A stretch of DNA of 64,000 nucleotides from positions 1,178,001 to 1,242,000 of the forward strand of contig NZ_CP041764.1 in the NCBI RefSeq assembly GCF_009817885.1, read 5' to 3'. The translations under genes and the position numbers were made by a program. Each line of letters begins with the position of its first letter. Within the stretch, counting starts at the first letter, position 1. A model generated the notes under the pieces. The model did no database searches and was not told where the DNA came from. It saw only the letters and a program-made list of their open reading frames with translations. This stretch comes from Serratia rhizosphaerae (GTDB lineage: Bacteria; Pseudomonadota; Gammaproteobacteria; Enterobacterales; Enterobacteriaceae). Of the stretch, positions 55,011 to 63,872 are shown piece by piece.

Positions 55011-55919
55011 TTAGAAATACCCTTGACGCTTTTTCAGCTCCATCGAGCCAGACTGATCGCGGTCAATCATACGGCCCTGACGTTCGCTGGTGGTGGAGAC
55101 CAGCATCTCCTCGATGATTTCCGGCAGCGTTTCCGCCGAGGACTCCACCGCGCCGGTCAGCGGCCAGCAGCCCAGCGTGCGGAAGCGCACCATGCGCTGG
55201 CTGATCACTTCGCCCGGCTGCAGATCGATACGGTCGTCATCCACCATCATCAGCATGCCGTCACGCTCCAGCACCGGACGCGGCTTCGCCAGATACAGCG
55301 GCACGATGTCGATATTTTCCAGGAAGATGTACTGCCAGATGTCCAGCTCGGTCCAGTTCGACAGCGGGAATACGCGGATGCTTTCCCCTTTGTTAATCTG
55401 GCCGTTGTAGTTGTGCCACAGCTCCGGACGCTGGTTTTTCGGATCCCAGCGGTGGAAACGGTCGCGGAATGAGTAAATACGCTCTTTGGCGCGGGATTTT
55501 TCCTCATCGCGCCGCGCGCCGCCAAAGGCAGCGTCAAAACCGTATTTGTTCAGCGCCTGCTTCAGGCCTTCGGTTTTCATGATATCGGTATGCTTGGCGC
55601 TGCCGTGCACAAACGGGTTAATCCCCATCGCCACCCCTTCCGGGTTTTTATGCACCAGCAGCTCAAAACCGTACTCTTTCGCCGTGCGGTCGCGGAACTG
55701 ATACATCTCCTGGAATTTCCAGCCGGTATCCACGTGCAGCAGCGGGAACGGCAGGGTGCCCGGATAGAAGGCCTTGCGCGCCAGATGCAGCATCACCGAA
55801 GAGTCTTTACCTATGGAGTACAGCATCACCGGGTTGCTGAATTCAGCGGCAACTTCACGGATGATATGGATACTCTCCGCCTCCAATTGCCGCAAGTGAG
55901 TGAGTCGTTTTTCGTCCAT
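55011..55919 (-). CDS. cysD: Sulfate adenylyltransferase subunit 2
   Basis: 302 residues, the catalytic ATP-sulfurylase subunit of the PAPS reductase/N-type ATPase fold. The PP-loop SIGKDSSVMLHLARKAF lies near residue 37, and GARRDEEKSRAKERIYS is typical. Starts 10 bp after the cysG stop and is translated with cysN. Confidence 0.99.
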   Translation of the reverse strand: MDEKRLTHLRQLEAESIHIIREVAAEFSNPVMLYSIGKDSSVMLHLARKAFYPGTLPFPLLHVDTGWKFQEMYQFRDRTAKEYGFELLVHKNPEGVAMGINPFVHGSAKHTDIMKTEGLKQALNKYGFDAAFGGARRDEEKSRAKERIYSFRDRFHRWDPKNQRPELWHNYNGQINKGESIRVFPLSNWTELDIWQYIFLENIDIVPLYLAKPRPVLERDGMLMMVDDDRIDLQPGEVISQRMVRFRTLGCWPLTGAVESSAETLPEIIEEMLVSTTSERQGRMIDRDQSGSMELKKRQGYF

Positions 55920-55929
55920 AACAGATCCT

Positions 55930-57360
55930 TTAAGCCAAATTCACTACGGCGGGACGCGCAGCCCCGTCCGTCTGAGGTTGATGCCCAAACCAGGCGATTT
56001 GATGGTGCAGTTCCACCACTTCGCCAATCACCAGTAGCGCCGGCAACGGCGCCTGCTGGGCTAATTGTTCCAACTGCTGCAGCGTGCCGATCAGCACCTG
56101 CTGGTCAGCACGCGTGCCGCGGCTGATCACCGCCACCGGGGTCTGCGCCTCGCGGCCATGGGCAATCAGACGCTGGCTGATATCCGCCGCCTTCATGGTG
56201 CCCATATAAATCGCCAGCGTCTGGCGCGCACGCGCCAGGTCGGCCCAGTCCAACCCGTCGCCATCGGGACGACAGTGGCCGGTGATAAAGGTCACGCTCT
56301 GCGCATGATCGCGGTGGGTCAGCGGGATGCCGGCATAGGCCGTCGCACCGGCTGCCGCCGTGACGCCCGGCACCACCTGAAACGGGATCCCCGCCGCCGC
56401 CGCAACCTGCAGCTCTTCCCCGCCGCGGCCAAAGATAAACGGATCGCCGCCCTTCAGGCGCACCACGCGTTTACCCTGCTGCGCCAGTTCCACCAGCAGG
56501 CGGTTGGTCTCTTCCTGGATCACCAGATGCGCGCCGGCACGTTTGCCTACGCAGATGCGTTCCGCATCGCGACGCACCAGATCGAGGATCTCGTCGCTCA
56601 CCAGGTGGTCGTACAGCACCACGTCGGCCTGCTGCATCACCTGCAGGCCGCGTAAGGTCAGCAGACCGACGTCGCCCGGCCCGGCGCCGACCAGCGCAAT
56701 CTCGCCCTGTGACGCCTCATCGCCGGCGGCAAAAGCGGCCAGGTCTTGCTCCAGCTGTTGCTGCGCCTGCTGCGGCTGCTTATTGGCCGCCAGCGTGGCA
56801 AAGCGGCCGTTAAGAGATTTCTCCCAGAAACGACGACGTGCGCCGATCGAACTCAGCTGCTGCTTTACCCGTGCGCGAAAACCGCCGGCCAGTTGCGCCA
56901 TGGTGCCAAGGCTGGCCGGCAGCAGCGCCTCCAGCTTTTCACGCAGCATCCGCGCCAGCACCGGCGCCTTGCCGCCGGATGACACCGCCACCATCAGCGG
57001 TGAACGGTCAACAATCGACGGAAAAATAAATGAGCAACGCGGCTGATCGTCCACCACGTTGGCCAGCAAGCGGCGCTTATCCGCCTCGGCATAAACCTGG
57101 GCGTTCAGCGCGGCGTCGTCGGTTGCGGCGATCACCAGAAACACCTCATCCAGCTGGTGCGGCGCAAACGCCTGCCCCAGCCAGTTGATGCGTCCAGACT
57201 GGCGATGCTGTTCAAGTTCCGGTGAGAGCGACTGCGCAACTATCCGTATTTCAGCCCCGGCGCGCGCAAGCAGTTCAACTTTACGCGCAGCAACTTCACC
57301 GCCGCCAACGACCAGTACCGGACGTTGTTTCAGATCGGCAAATATTGGTAGATAGTCCAC
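55930..57360 (-). CDS. cysG: Trifunctional siroheme synthase CysG
   Basis: 476 residues. N-terminal precorrin-2 dehydrogenase/ferrochelatase (about 1-215; VLVVGGGEVAARKVELL, DRSPLMVAVSSGGKAPVLAR) fused to uroporphyrinogen-III methyltransferase (about 225-476; VGAGPGDVGLLTLRGLQ, RLKGGDPFIFGRGGEE). It makes siroheme for sulfite reductase CysI. The start is GTG at 57360 after AAAGG, matching the known N-terminus; the longer open frame is not conserved. It heads the cysGDNC unit, unlike E. coli where cysG is with nir genes. Confidence 0.96.
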   Translation of the reverse strand: MDYLPIFADLKQRPVLVVGGGEVAARKVELLARAGAEIRIVAQSLSPELEQHRQSGRINWLGQAFAPHQLDEVFLVIAATDDAALNAQVYAEADKRRLLANVVDDQPRCSFIFPSIVDRSPLMVAVSSGGKAPVLARMLREKLEALLPASLGTMAQLAGGFRARVKQQLSSIGARRRFWEKSLNGRFATLAANKQPQQAQQQLEQDLAAFAAGDEASQGEIALVGAGPGDVGLLTLRGLQVMQQADVVLYDHLVSDEILDLVRRDAERICVGKRAGAHLVIQEETNRLLVELAQQGKRVVRLKGGDPFIFGRGGEELQVAAAAGIPFQVVPGVTAAAGATAYAGIPLTHRDHAQSVTFITGHCRPDGDGLDWADLARARQTLAIYMGTMKAADISQRLIAHGREAQTPVAVISRGTRADQQVLIGTLQQLEQLAQQAPLPALLVIGEVVELHHQIAWFGHQPQTDGAARPAVVNLA

Positions 57361-57554
57361 AACAGCCTTTTCATATAACGGAAAGATAGTGTGACTATAC
57401 GGGCTGCGATTTAGCCCCTGAAATGACGAAAAGGAATGATATGTGCATTTATGGAATATAGGCCGCGGCGCAGGCGCGGTGAGGCACCGGCATACGCCGC
57501 CATCATGCCCGGACAAACAGGCACATAACGCCGTTTAAGAGATGGCGAAACCGC

Positions 57555-57922
57555 TCAGAACCACAGCTTGGCGGCGGTCATGCACCGTGCGGCAACGCCG
57601 AATATACAACTGACCATCCATTTGGTTTGGCTGACAACCTCTTTATTCACCAAACTAATTTCCCGGTGCAGCAGGGCCACCTCCTGACGCAGATCGCCCT
57701 TGGTCACCATTCTAACGAACGCATGTTCAGCTCGGCCAAATCAAGGTTGACCTGATTGACGTCCGCCTCCCCCCGTCCGACACGCTTCTCAACGCCCTCA
57801 ACACGCTGATTCATGCGCTCTCCCTGCCGAGAAAAATCATCTCGCTGGATAGTAGACCTATTGTTCAGGCGGTTAAATAGCGATTCCGCTAATTTGCCAT
57901 ACGCCTCGCAATCGCCTTCCAC
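57555..57922 (-). pseudogene. Broken or split small coiled-coil membrane protein gene
   Basis: Two minus-strand frames: 57704-57922 (72 residues, GTG start, heptad-like Glu/Arg/Asn-rich region ending MRSLEW) and 57555-57710 (51 residues, MVTKGDLRQEVALLHREI onward, then a hydrophobic segment MVSCIFGVAARCM). Read together they look like one DUF1640-like protein: an N-terminal coiled coil followed by a C-terminal membrane anchor, interrupted by a frameshift near 57705. Alternatively they are two overlapping genes. I do not know the function. Confidence 0.45.
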
Positions 57923-58051
57923 CGACGGCGTTCAGCTTTTACCGCCATAAATTAAGAGCAGATGAAATTGTCTAATCCACCATTGCGTTTCATACTAAGG
58001 CCGAAAAAAATAATCGGCGTAATTGCGCGCCTACGAGAAGGATTTTCCGCT

Positions 58052-59125
58052 ATGTTTTCCCGCCAGTGTCTGAAAGCCGGCCTGTTGGCTGCGGCATTCA
58101 GCAGCGTTTTTTGCGCCTCAGCCGCGACGCATCCCGGCCAGGACGCGCCAATGGGTCAATTCGCCGCCGAAAAAATGCGTTATATCGCCACCTATTTTCC
58201 GGGACGTATGGCAGGCAGCCCGGCAGAACAGCTGGCCGCCGACTATCTGAAACAGCAGTTCGGCCAGATGGGCTACCAGAGTAATATTCGCAGCTTCAAC
58301 AGCCGCTATCTCTATCGCAACAAAAACGGCAGCGAAAACTGGCGCACTATCCGGGTGAACTCGGTGATCGCCGCCAAAAGCGGCGATCGGCCACAGCAGA
58401 TCATCGTGATGGCGCATTTCGATACCTATACGCCGCGTAGTGATGCCGACGTCGACAACAACCTGGGCGGTCTGACGCTGCAAGGGGTCGACGATAACGC
58501 CTCCGGCGTCGGCGTGATGATGGAACTGGCGCAGCGGATGAAGGATATCCCCACCCGCTACAGCCTGCGTTTTATTGCCGCCAGCGGTGAGGAACTTGGC
58601 TCGCTGGGCGCGAAAAATTATCTGCAGCGCATGAGTGCGGAAGAGCGGGCGAACACGCTGCTGGTGATTAATCTCGACAGCCTGATCACCGGCGACAAAC
58701 TCTATTTCCACGCCGGCCGCAACACGCCGCCGAAGGTTGCCAAACAGAGCCGCGATCGGGCGCTGGATATCGCCCACCGCTACGGCATCGCCGCCTCGCT
58801 CAACCCCGGCAGCGACCCGTATCCGAAGGGCACCGGCTGCTGCTCCGATCAGCAGGTGTTTGACGACGCACGTATCCCGGTCATGGCGGTCGAGGCCACC
58901 AACTGGGCGCTGGGCAAAAAAGACGGCTATCAGCAGCGTGCGGCCAGCCCGCACTTCCCGCAGGGTATCTCCTGGCACCGGCCGCAGTACGACAACGTAC
59001 AATATCTGGATCGCTACCTGCCGGGACGGATTGATAAACGCAGCCGGGACAGCGTGCAGGTGCTGCTGCCGCTGTTAAAAGAGCTGGCGCAGGCGCACCC
59101 GGCGCCCAAAGCGAAAAAGTCATAA
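58052..59125 (+). CDS. iap: Aminopeptidase Iap (alkaline phosphatase isozyme conversion)
   Basis: 357 residues, M28-family zinc aminopeptidase exported by a signal peptide (about 1-25, ASA-A). Zinc ligands in MAHFDTY, VDDNASGVGVMMELA and SGEELGSLGAKN; a CC pair (GTGCCSD) near the C-terminal third. The ATG at 58052 has AAGGA upstream and gives the E. coli-like N-terminus. It removes N-terminal Arg from alkaline phosphatase in E. coli. No CRISPR-cas lies between it and cysH. Confidence 0.93.
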   Translation: MFSRQCLKAGLLAAAFSSVFCASAATHPGQDAPMGQFAAEKMRYIATYFPGRMAGSPAEQLAADYLKQQFGQMGYQSNIRSFNSRYLYRNKNGSENWRTIRVNSVIAAKSGDRPQQIIVMAHFDTYTPRSDADVDNNLGGLTLQGVDDNASGVGVMMELAQRMKDIPTRYSLRFIAASGEELGSLGAKNYLQRMSAEERANTLLVINLDSLITGDKLYFHAGRNTPPKVAKQSRDRALDIAHRYGIAASLNPGSDPYPKGTGCCSDQQVFDDARIPVMAVEATNWALGKKDGYQQRAASPHFPQGISWHRPQYDNVQYLDRYLPGRIDKRSRDSVQVLLPLLKELAQAHPAPKAKKS

Positions 59126-59128
59126 AAA

Positions 59129-59152
59129 AAGGGATGGCCGGCGCCATCCCTT
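59129..59152. terminator. Terminator between iap and cysH
   Basis: AAGGGATGGC-CGGC-GCCATCCCTT, preceded by seven A and followed by TTCTTC. Serves convergent iap and cysH. Confidence 0.85.
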
Positions 59153-59188
59153 CTTCGTTATTCCGTCTGCGCTCTCAGCGCATCCGGA

Positions 59189-59920
59189 TTACTCATGCAG
59201 CCCGCATTCACGTTTCAGGCCGAAGAAGCGCGTCTCTTCTTCATTCATGCCCGGCTCCCACTTGCGCGTGGTGTGGGTATCGCCCACCGACAGGTAGCCC
59301 TGCTCCCGCAGCGGGTGATAGCTCAGCCCGTGATCCGTCAGATACTGATAAATCTGACGGTTGTCCCAGTCAATGATCGGCAGCACCTTAAAGACGCCGC
59401 GCTGTACCGCCAGTACCGGCAGGTTGGCGCGGCTGCCGGACTGCTCGCGGCGCAGGCCGGCGAACCAGGTGTTGGCGCCCAGCGTTTCCAGCGCGCGGTT
59501 CATCGGCTCAACCTTATTGAGCTGGTTATAGCGCTCAATCCCTTCGACGCCCTGCTCCCACAGTTTGCCGTAGCGCGCTTCCTGCCAGGCCGGCGAGTGC
59601 TCGGCGCGGAACACCTGCAGGTTCAGGTTCAGTTTGTCGGTCAGCTGATCGACAAACTGATAGGTTTCCGGGAACAGATAGCCGGTATCGGTCAGGATCA
59701 CCGGAATATCCGGCTGGATACGCGTCACCAGATGCAGACAGACCGCGGCCTGAATCCCGAAGCTGGAAGAGAGCACAAACGCGCCCGGCAGCTGTTCCAG
59801 CGCCCACTCCACGCGCTGTTGCGCAGAGAGCCGCTCCAGTTTGCCGTTGACCTCAGCCAGCGCCAGCGCCTGCCCGGATTTCGGCAGCGCATTCAGCGCC
59901 GCCAGATCGAATTCAGCCAT
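59189..59920 (-). CDS. cysH: PAPS reductase
   Basis: 243 residues. Reduces PAPS to sulfite with thioredoxin. PAPS-binding FVLSSSFGIQAAVCLHL, and the C-terminal catalytic Cys in KRECGLHE. Last gene of cysJ-cysI-cysH, 17 bp after cysI. Confidence 0.99.
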   Translation of the reverse strand: MAEFDLAALNALPKSGQALALAEVNGKLERLSAQQRVEWALEQLPGAFVLSSSFGIQAAVCLHLVTRIQPDIPVILTDTGYLFPETYQFVDQLTDKLNLNLQVFRAEHSPAWQEARYGKLWEQGVEGIERYNQLNKVEPMNRALETLGANTWFAGLRREQSGSRANLPVLAVQRGVFKVLPIIDWDNRQIYQYLTDHGLSYHPLREQGYLSVGDTHTTRKWEPGMNEEETRFFGLKRECGLHE

Positions 59921-59937
59921 GTTGTCAGCCTCCTCGG

Positions 59938-61653
59938 TTAGTCCCAGAAATCCCGTGCCGGATCCACCACCGGACGGATAATACCGGCGCGGATGGTGAA
60001 GTCGCCGAACCCTTCGCCCGCGTTGCGCTCTTGCGCCCAGCGGCCGACCAGTTGGTCGATCTCCTGCAGGATCTGCTCTTCATTGATATTCTCGCGATAC
60101 ATGCGCGGGATACGCGTCCCTTCGCGATTGCCACCCAGGTGCAGGTTATAACGGCCGACCGCTTTGCCCACCAGACCGATCTCCGCCAGCAGCGCGCGGC
60201 CGCAGCCGTTCGGGCAGCCGGTCACGCGCAGCACCACGTGCTCATCGCCCACCCCGTGCTGATGCATGATGCCTTCAACCTTGGTGACAAACTGCGGCAG
60301 GAAGCGCTCGGCCTCCGCCATCGCCAGCGGGCAGGTCGGGTACGACACGCAGGCCATCGAGTTTTTACGCTGCTCGCTGACGCCGTCATCGATCAGACCG
60401 TGTGCGCGAGCGATGGCTTCAATATTGGCCTTCTCGCTTTCCGGTACGCCGGCGACGATCAGGTTCTGGTTGGCGGTCAGGCGGAAGTCGCCCTGATGCA
60501 CTCTGGCAATTTCCGCCACGCCGCTTTTCAGCGGACGGCCCGGATAGTCCAGCAGACGGCCGTTCTCGATAAACAGCGTCAGGTGCCAGTGGTTATCGAC
60601 CCCTTTCACCCAGCCGATGCGGTCGCCGCGGCCGGTAAACTCATAAGGACGAATCGGCTCGAAGGTGATGCCGGCGCGTTTTTCCACTTCGGCGCGGAAG
60701 GTGTCGACGCCGACACGCTCCAGCGTATATTTGGTTTTGGCGTTTTTACGATCGGTGCGGTTGCCCCAGTCGCGCTGGGTGGTTACCACCGCCTCGGCCA
60801 CCGCCAGCGTATGCTCCAGCGGAATATAGCCGAACTCGCTGGCGTTACGCGCGTAGGTTTTCTTGTTGCCGTGTTCAATCGACAGGCCGCCGCCCACCAG
60901 CAGGTTAAAGCCCACCAGCTTGCCGTTTTCCGCAATGGCGACAAAGTTCATGTCGTTGGCGTGCAGATCGACGTCGTTCTGCGGCGGGATCACCACCGTG
61001 GTTTTGAATTTGCGCGGCAGATAGGTCGGGCCGAGGATCGGCTCTTCGTCGGTGGTCGCCACCTTCTCTTTATCCAGCCACACTTCCGCATAGGCGCGGG
61101 TGCGCGGCAGCAGATGCTCGGAGATTTTTTTCGCCCACTCGTAGGCTTCCTGATGCAGCTCGGACTCCACCGGGTTCGAGGTGCACAACACGTTACGGTT
61201 AACGTCGTTGGCGGTCGCCAGTGCGTCCAGCCCCAGCTTGTTCAGCAGCTGGTGCACCGGCTTCACGTTGCCTTTCAGAATGCCGTGAAACTGGAAAGTC
61301 TGACGGTTGGTCAGGCGAATGCTACCGTACAGCGTGCTCTCCTCGGCAAACTTATCAATGCCCAGCCACTGCTGCGGGCTGATAATACCGCCGGGCAGAC
61401 GGCAGCGCAGCATCATCGCATGGCGCGGCTCCAGTTTCTGCTCGGCGCGTTCGGCGCGGATATCGCGATCGTCCTGCTGATACATACCGTGGAAACGGAT
61501 CAGCAGGAAGTTGTCGCCGTTAAAGCCGCCGGTCAGACCGTCATTCAGATCTTCGGCGATGGTGCCGCGCAGGAAGTTACTCTCACGCTTCATGCGCTCG
61601 GCATCGGCCAGTTTGCCTTCTACAACCAGAGGGCCGGGGTGTTTATCACTCAT
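59938..61653 (-). CDS. cysI: Sulfite reductase hemoprotein beta subunit
   Basis: 571 residues. Six-electron reduction of sulfite to sulfide with siroheme and a 4Fe-4S cluster. The four cluster ligands lie in CVSYPTCPLAMAEAERFLP and VTGCPNGCGRALLAEIG. Substrate-binding Arg/Lys residues lie in RLTNRQTFQFHGILKGNVK. The start overlaps the cysJ stop region; uses siroheme from CysG. Confidence 0.99.
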   Translation of the reverse strand: MSDKHPGPLVVEGKLADAERMKRESNFLRGTIAEDLNDGLTGGFNGDNFLLIRFHGMYQQDDRDIRAERAEQKLEPRHAMMLRCRLPGGIISPQQWLGIDKFAEESTLYGSIRLTNRQTFQFHGILKGNVKPVHQLLNKLGLDALATANDVNRNVLCTSNPVESELHQEAYEWAKKISEHLLPRTRAYAEVWLDKEKVATTDEEPILGPTYLPRKFKTTVVIPPQNDVDLHANDMNFVAIAENGKLVGFNLLVGGGLSIEHGNKKTYARNASEFGYIPLEHTLAVAEAVVTTQRDWGNRTDRKNAKTKYTLERVGVDTFRAEVEKRAGITFEPIRPYEFTGRGDRIGWVKGVDNHWHLTLFIENGRLLDYPGRPLKSGVAEIARVHQGDFRLTANQNLIVAGVPESEKANIEAIARAHGLIDDGVSEQRKNSMACVSYPTCPLAMAEAERFLPQFVTKVEGIMHQHGVGDEHVVLRVTGCPNGCGRALLAEIGLVGKAVGRYNLHLGGNREGTRIPRMYRENINEEQILQEIDQLVGRWAQERNAGEGFGDFTIRAGIIRPVVDPARDFWD

Positions 61654-63467
61654 CAGTAAACATCTCGCTGATAACGGCGCTCAAAGCGCAGCTCACTTAA
61701 AAATTCGTCGGCCTGCTCGGTATCCATCCCACCGTGCTCGGCGACCAGTTCCAGTAATGTATTTTCCACGTCTTTCGCCATGCGATTGGCATCGCCGCAG
61801 ACGTAAATGTGCGCGCCTTGCTGGATCCAGCGCCACACTTCCGCGCCCTGTTCGCGCAGTTTGTCCTGTACATACACCTTGTGCTGCTGGTCACGCGACC
61901 AGGCCAGATCGATGCGGGTCAGCAGGCCGTCTTTCACGTAGCGCTGCCACTCCACCTGATAGAGGAAGTCTTCGGTAAAGTGCGGGTTGCCGAAGAACAG
62001 CCAGTTCTTGCCGCCGGCGCCGTCGGCGTCGCGCTGCTGCATAAAGGCGCGGAACGGCGCGATACCGGTGCCGGGGCCGATCATGATCACCGGCGTGTCC
62101 GGGTTGGCCGGCAGGCGGAAGTTGTCGTTGTGTTCGATAAACACCCGCACATCACCGTCTTCCTCCAGGCGATCGGCCAGGAAGCTCGATGCGCCGCCGG
62201 CGCGCGCGCGGCCGTCGATGTCATAGCGCACCACGCCGACCGTGACATGCACTTCGTTTTCCGTTTCCGCCTGCGAAGAGGCAATGGAGTACAGGCGCGG
62301 TGTCAGCGGACGCAACAGGCCAAGCAGCTGTTCGGCGCTGAGTTCAACCGGCGCCTGACGCACCATATCGACGATCGGCGTATTGTGCGCATACTGCTGC
62401 AGCGCGGCTTTGTCGGCCACCAGCGCCAGCAGCTTTTCATCACGCGCCAGCGCGGCGTATTTCTCTACGATTGGCGTAGTGTTCTGCGTCAGCTCATAGT
62501 GGCTGCGCAATGCGTCGCTCAGCGGCAGCGTTTTACCGTCCACCTCGACCGCTTCATCGCCTTTCAGCCACAGCAGCTGCACCAGTTCGTCGACCAGCGC
62601 CGGATCGTTATCGAACCAGACGCCCAGCGCATCGCCAGGCTGATAGCGCAGCCCGGAGTCGCCCAGGTCGATCTCAATGTGGCGCACGTCTTTATCGGAA
62701 TGACGGCCAGTCACCTTTTGGTTCACCGCCAGCTGCGCCGTCAGCGGCTGCTCTTTGCTGTACGGACTGCTGTCGAGCTGGTCTACCGCCGCGCCGGCCA
62801 GCACGCCCGGCGCGGCGCTTTCCGTTGGCGCGCGCTCTTTCAGCACCGTCACCACCTGTTTGCGCCAGGCGGCCGCCACGTCCTGATACTCGACGTCGGC
62901 ATCAATACGTTCAACCAGACGCTCGGCGCCCAGTTCCGCCAGTTTGGCGTCGAAATCCTTGCCGGACTGGCAGAAATTCTCATAGGACGTATCGCCCAGG
63001 CCAAATACCGCAAAGGCGGTTTCATTCAGCTTCGGCGCTTTTTTGGAATGCAGGAACTTATGCAGCGCCACCGCCTCTTCCGCCGGTTCGCCTTCGCCCT
63101 GGGTGGAGGCCACCACGATCAGCAGGCGTTCCTGAGCGATCTGCTTATATTTGTAATCCCCGGCATTGACCAGGTTGACGCTCAGCTTGGCCTCCAGCAG
63201 ATCGTCGCGCAGCTGTTCCGCCAGGCGACGGGCGTTGCCGGTCTGCGAGGCGGAAATAATGGTAATGCTCGGCGCGGCAGCAGCGGCGGGCGCGGCCGGC
63301 AAGGCGACGGCTCCGGGCTGTTGGTTAACCATTCCCCAGAAGTAACCGGACAGCCACGCCAGCTGCGTCGGCGAATAGTCGCCAATCGCCGCCTGCAGGT
63401 TAGAGAGCTGTTCGGGCGTCAGCGGGAGCAAAGATGTTGGAGGAGCCTGAGTCGTCATTGCGGACAT
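61653..63467 (-). CDS. cysJ: Sulfite reductase flavoprotein alpha subunit
   Basis: 604 residues. Flavodoxin domain with FMN (about 68-205; ISASQTGNARRLAEQLRDDL), FAD domain and NADPH domain (GPGTGIAPFRAFMQQRDADG; C-terminal RYQRDVY). Passes electrons from NADPH to CysI. Head of cysJIH. Upstream 63468-63872 is AT-rich and non-coding, where a CysB-activated promoter is expected. Confidence 0.99.
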   Translation of the reverse strand: MSAMTTQAPPTSLLPLTPEQLSNLQAAIGDYSPTQLAWLSGYFWGMVNQQPGAVALPAAPAAAAAPSITIISASQTGNARRLAEQLRDDLLEAKLSVNLVNAGDYKYKQIAQERLLIVVASTQGEGEPAEEAVALHKFLHSKKAPKLNETAFAVFGLGDTSYENFCQSGKDFDAKLAELGAERLVERIDADVEYQDVAAAWRKQVVTVLKERAPTESAAPGVLAGAAVDQLDSSPYSKEQPLTAQLAVNQKVTGRHSDKDVRHIEIDLGDSGLRYQPGDALGVWFDNDPALVDELVQLLWLKGDEAVEVDGKTLPLSDALRSHYELTQNTTPIVEKYAALARDEKLLALVADKAALQQYAHNTPIVDMVRQAPVELSAEQLLGLLRPLTPRLYSIASSQAETENEVHVTVGVVRYDIDGRARAGGASSFLADRLEEDGDVRVFIEHNDNFRLPANPDTPVIMIGPGTGIAPFRAFMQQRDADGAGGKNWLFFGNPHFTEDFLYQVEWQRYVKDGLLTRIDLAWSRDQQHKVYVQDKLREQGAEVWRWIQQGAHIYVCGDANRMAKDVENTLLELVAEHGGMDTEQADEFLSELRFERRYQRDVY

Positions 63468-63674
63468 AATTCCTATGCTTAGCCAGTGTCATTCGCTGTC
63501 TTTTCGTTCAGTCTGATTTCCTGAAAAGATCAGGAGAGTTTGTAAGGTTACCGAGCCAAATAGCAACGAATAAATAAGGGATAGCAATAATTAATAACCA
63601 AAATGACTAAGCTGTTTTACTGGTAAGGCATAACGCTTAAAGCGCTAAGGTTTCATTTTTATCATTTTGAATTT

Positions 63675-63712
63675 AATGCGATTTTTTTGATGTTTTTTGA
63701 ATGAATCGCATT
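63675..63712. repeat. Long-loop inverted repeat between cysJ and queD
   Basis: AATGCGATT (63675-63683) and AATCGCATT (63704-63712) are perfect reverse complements 20 bp apart, separated by a T-rich stretch. Role unknown: an operator dyad is possible. A GC hairpin ACCGGC-CCG-GCCGGT follows at 63722-63736. Confidence 0.5.
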
Positions 63713-63872
63713 TACCCGCTAACCGGCCCGGCCGGTAAGGCCCCGCAGGCGTCAATAAAAAATGCAGAGGATGCATTGCGTGCGCAATCATGTAGACCAT
63801 AACGGTATAAATGGCAAGCAATCACGCTTTCCGGTAGTATGCGTCGGTTTTTGAGTCAATGAGGCCGTAACA

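Noticed and set aside
53605..55014. 469-codon plus-strand frame opposite cysN
   Set aside because: Mirror of cysN codon bias, no domain or ribosome binding site of note.
60031..61659. 542-codon plus-strand frame opposite cysI
   Set aside because: Antisense shadow of cysI; low-complexity composition and no recognisable motif.
61809..63482. 557-codon plus-strand frame opposite cysJ
   Set aside because: Antisense shadow of a GC-rich gene. Its content is His/Arg/Gln-rich with no domain, and cysJ on the other strand is unmistakable.
63482..63872. Possible preQ1-type riboswitch ahead of queD
   Set aside because: I see no preQ1 aptamer consensus; only an inverted repeat and a GC hairpin are present.
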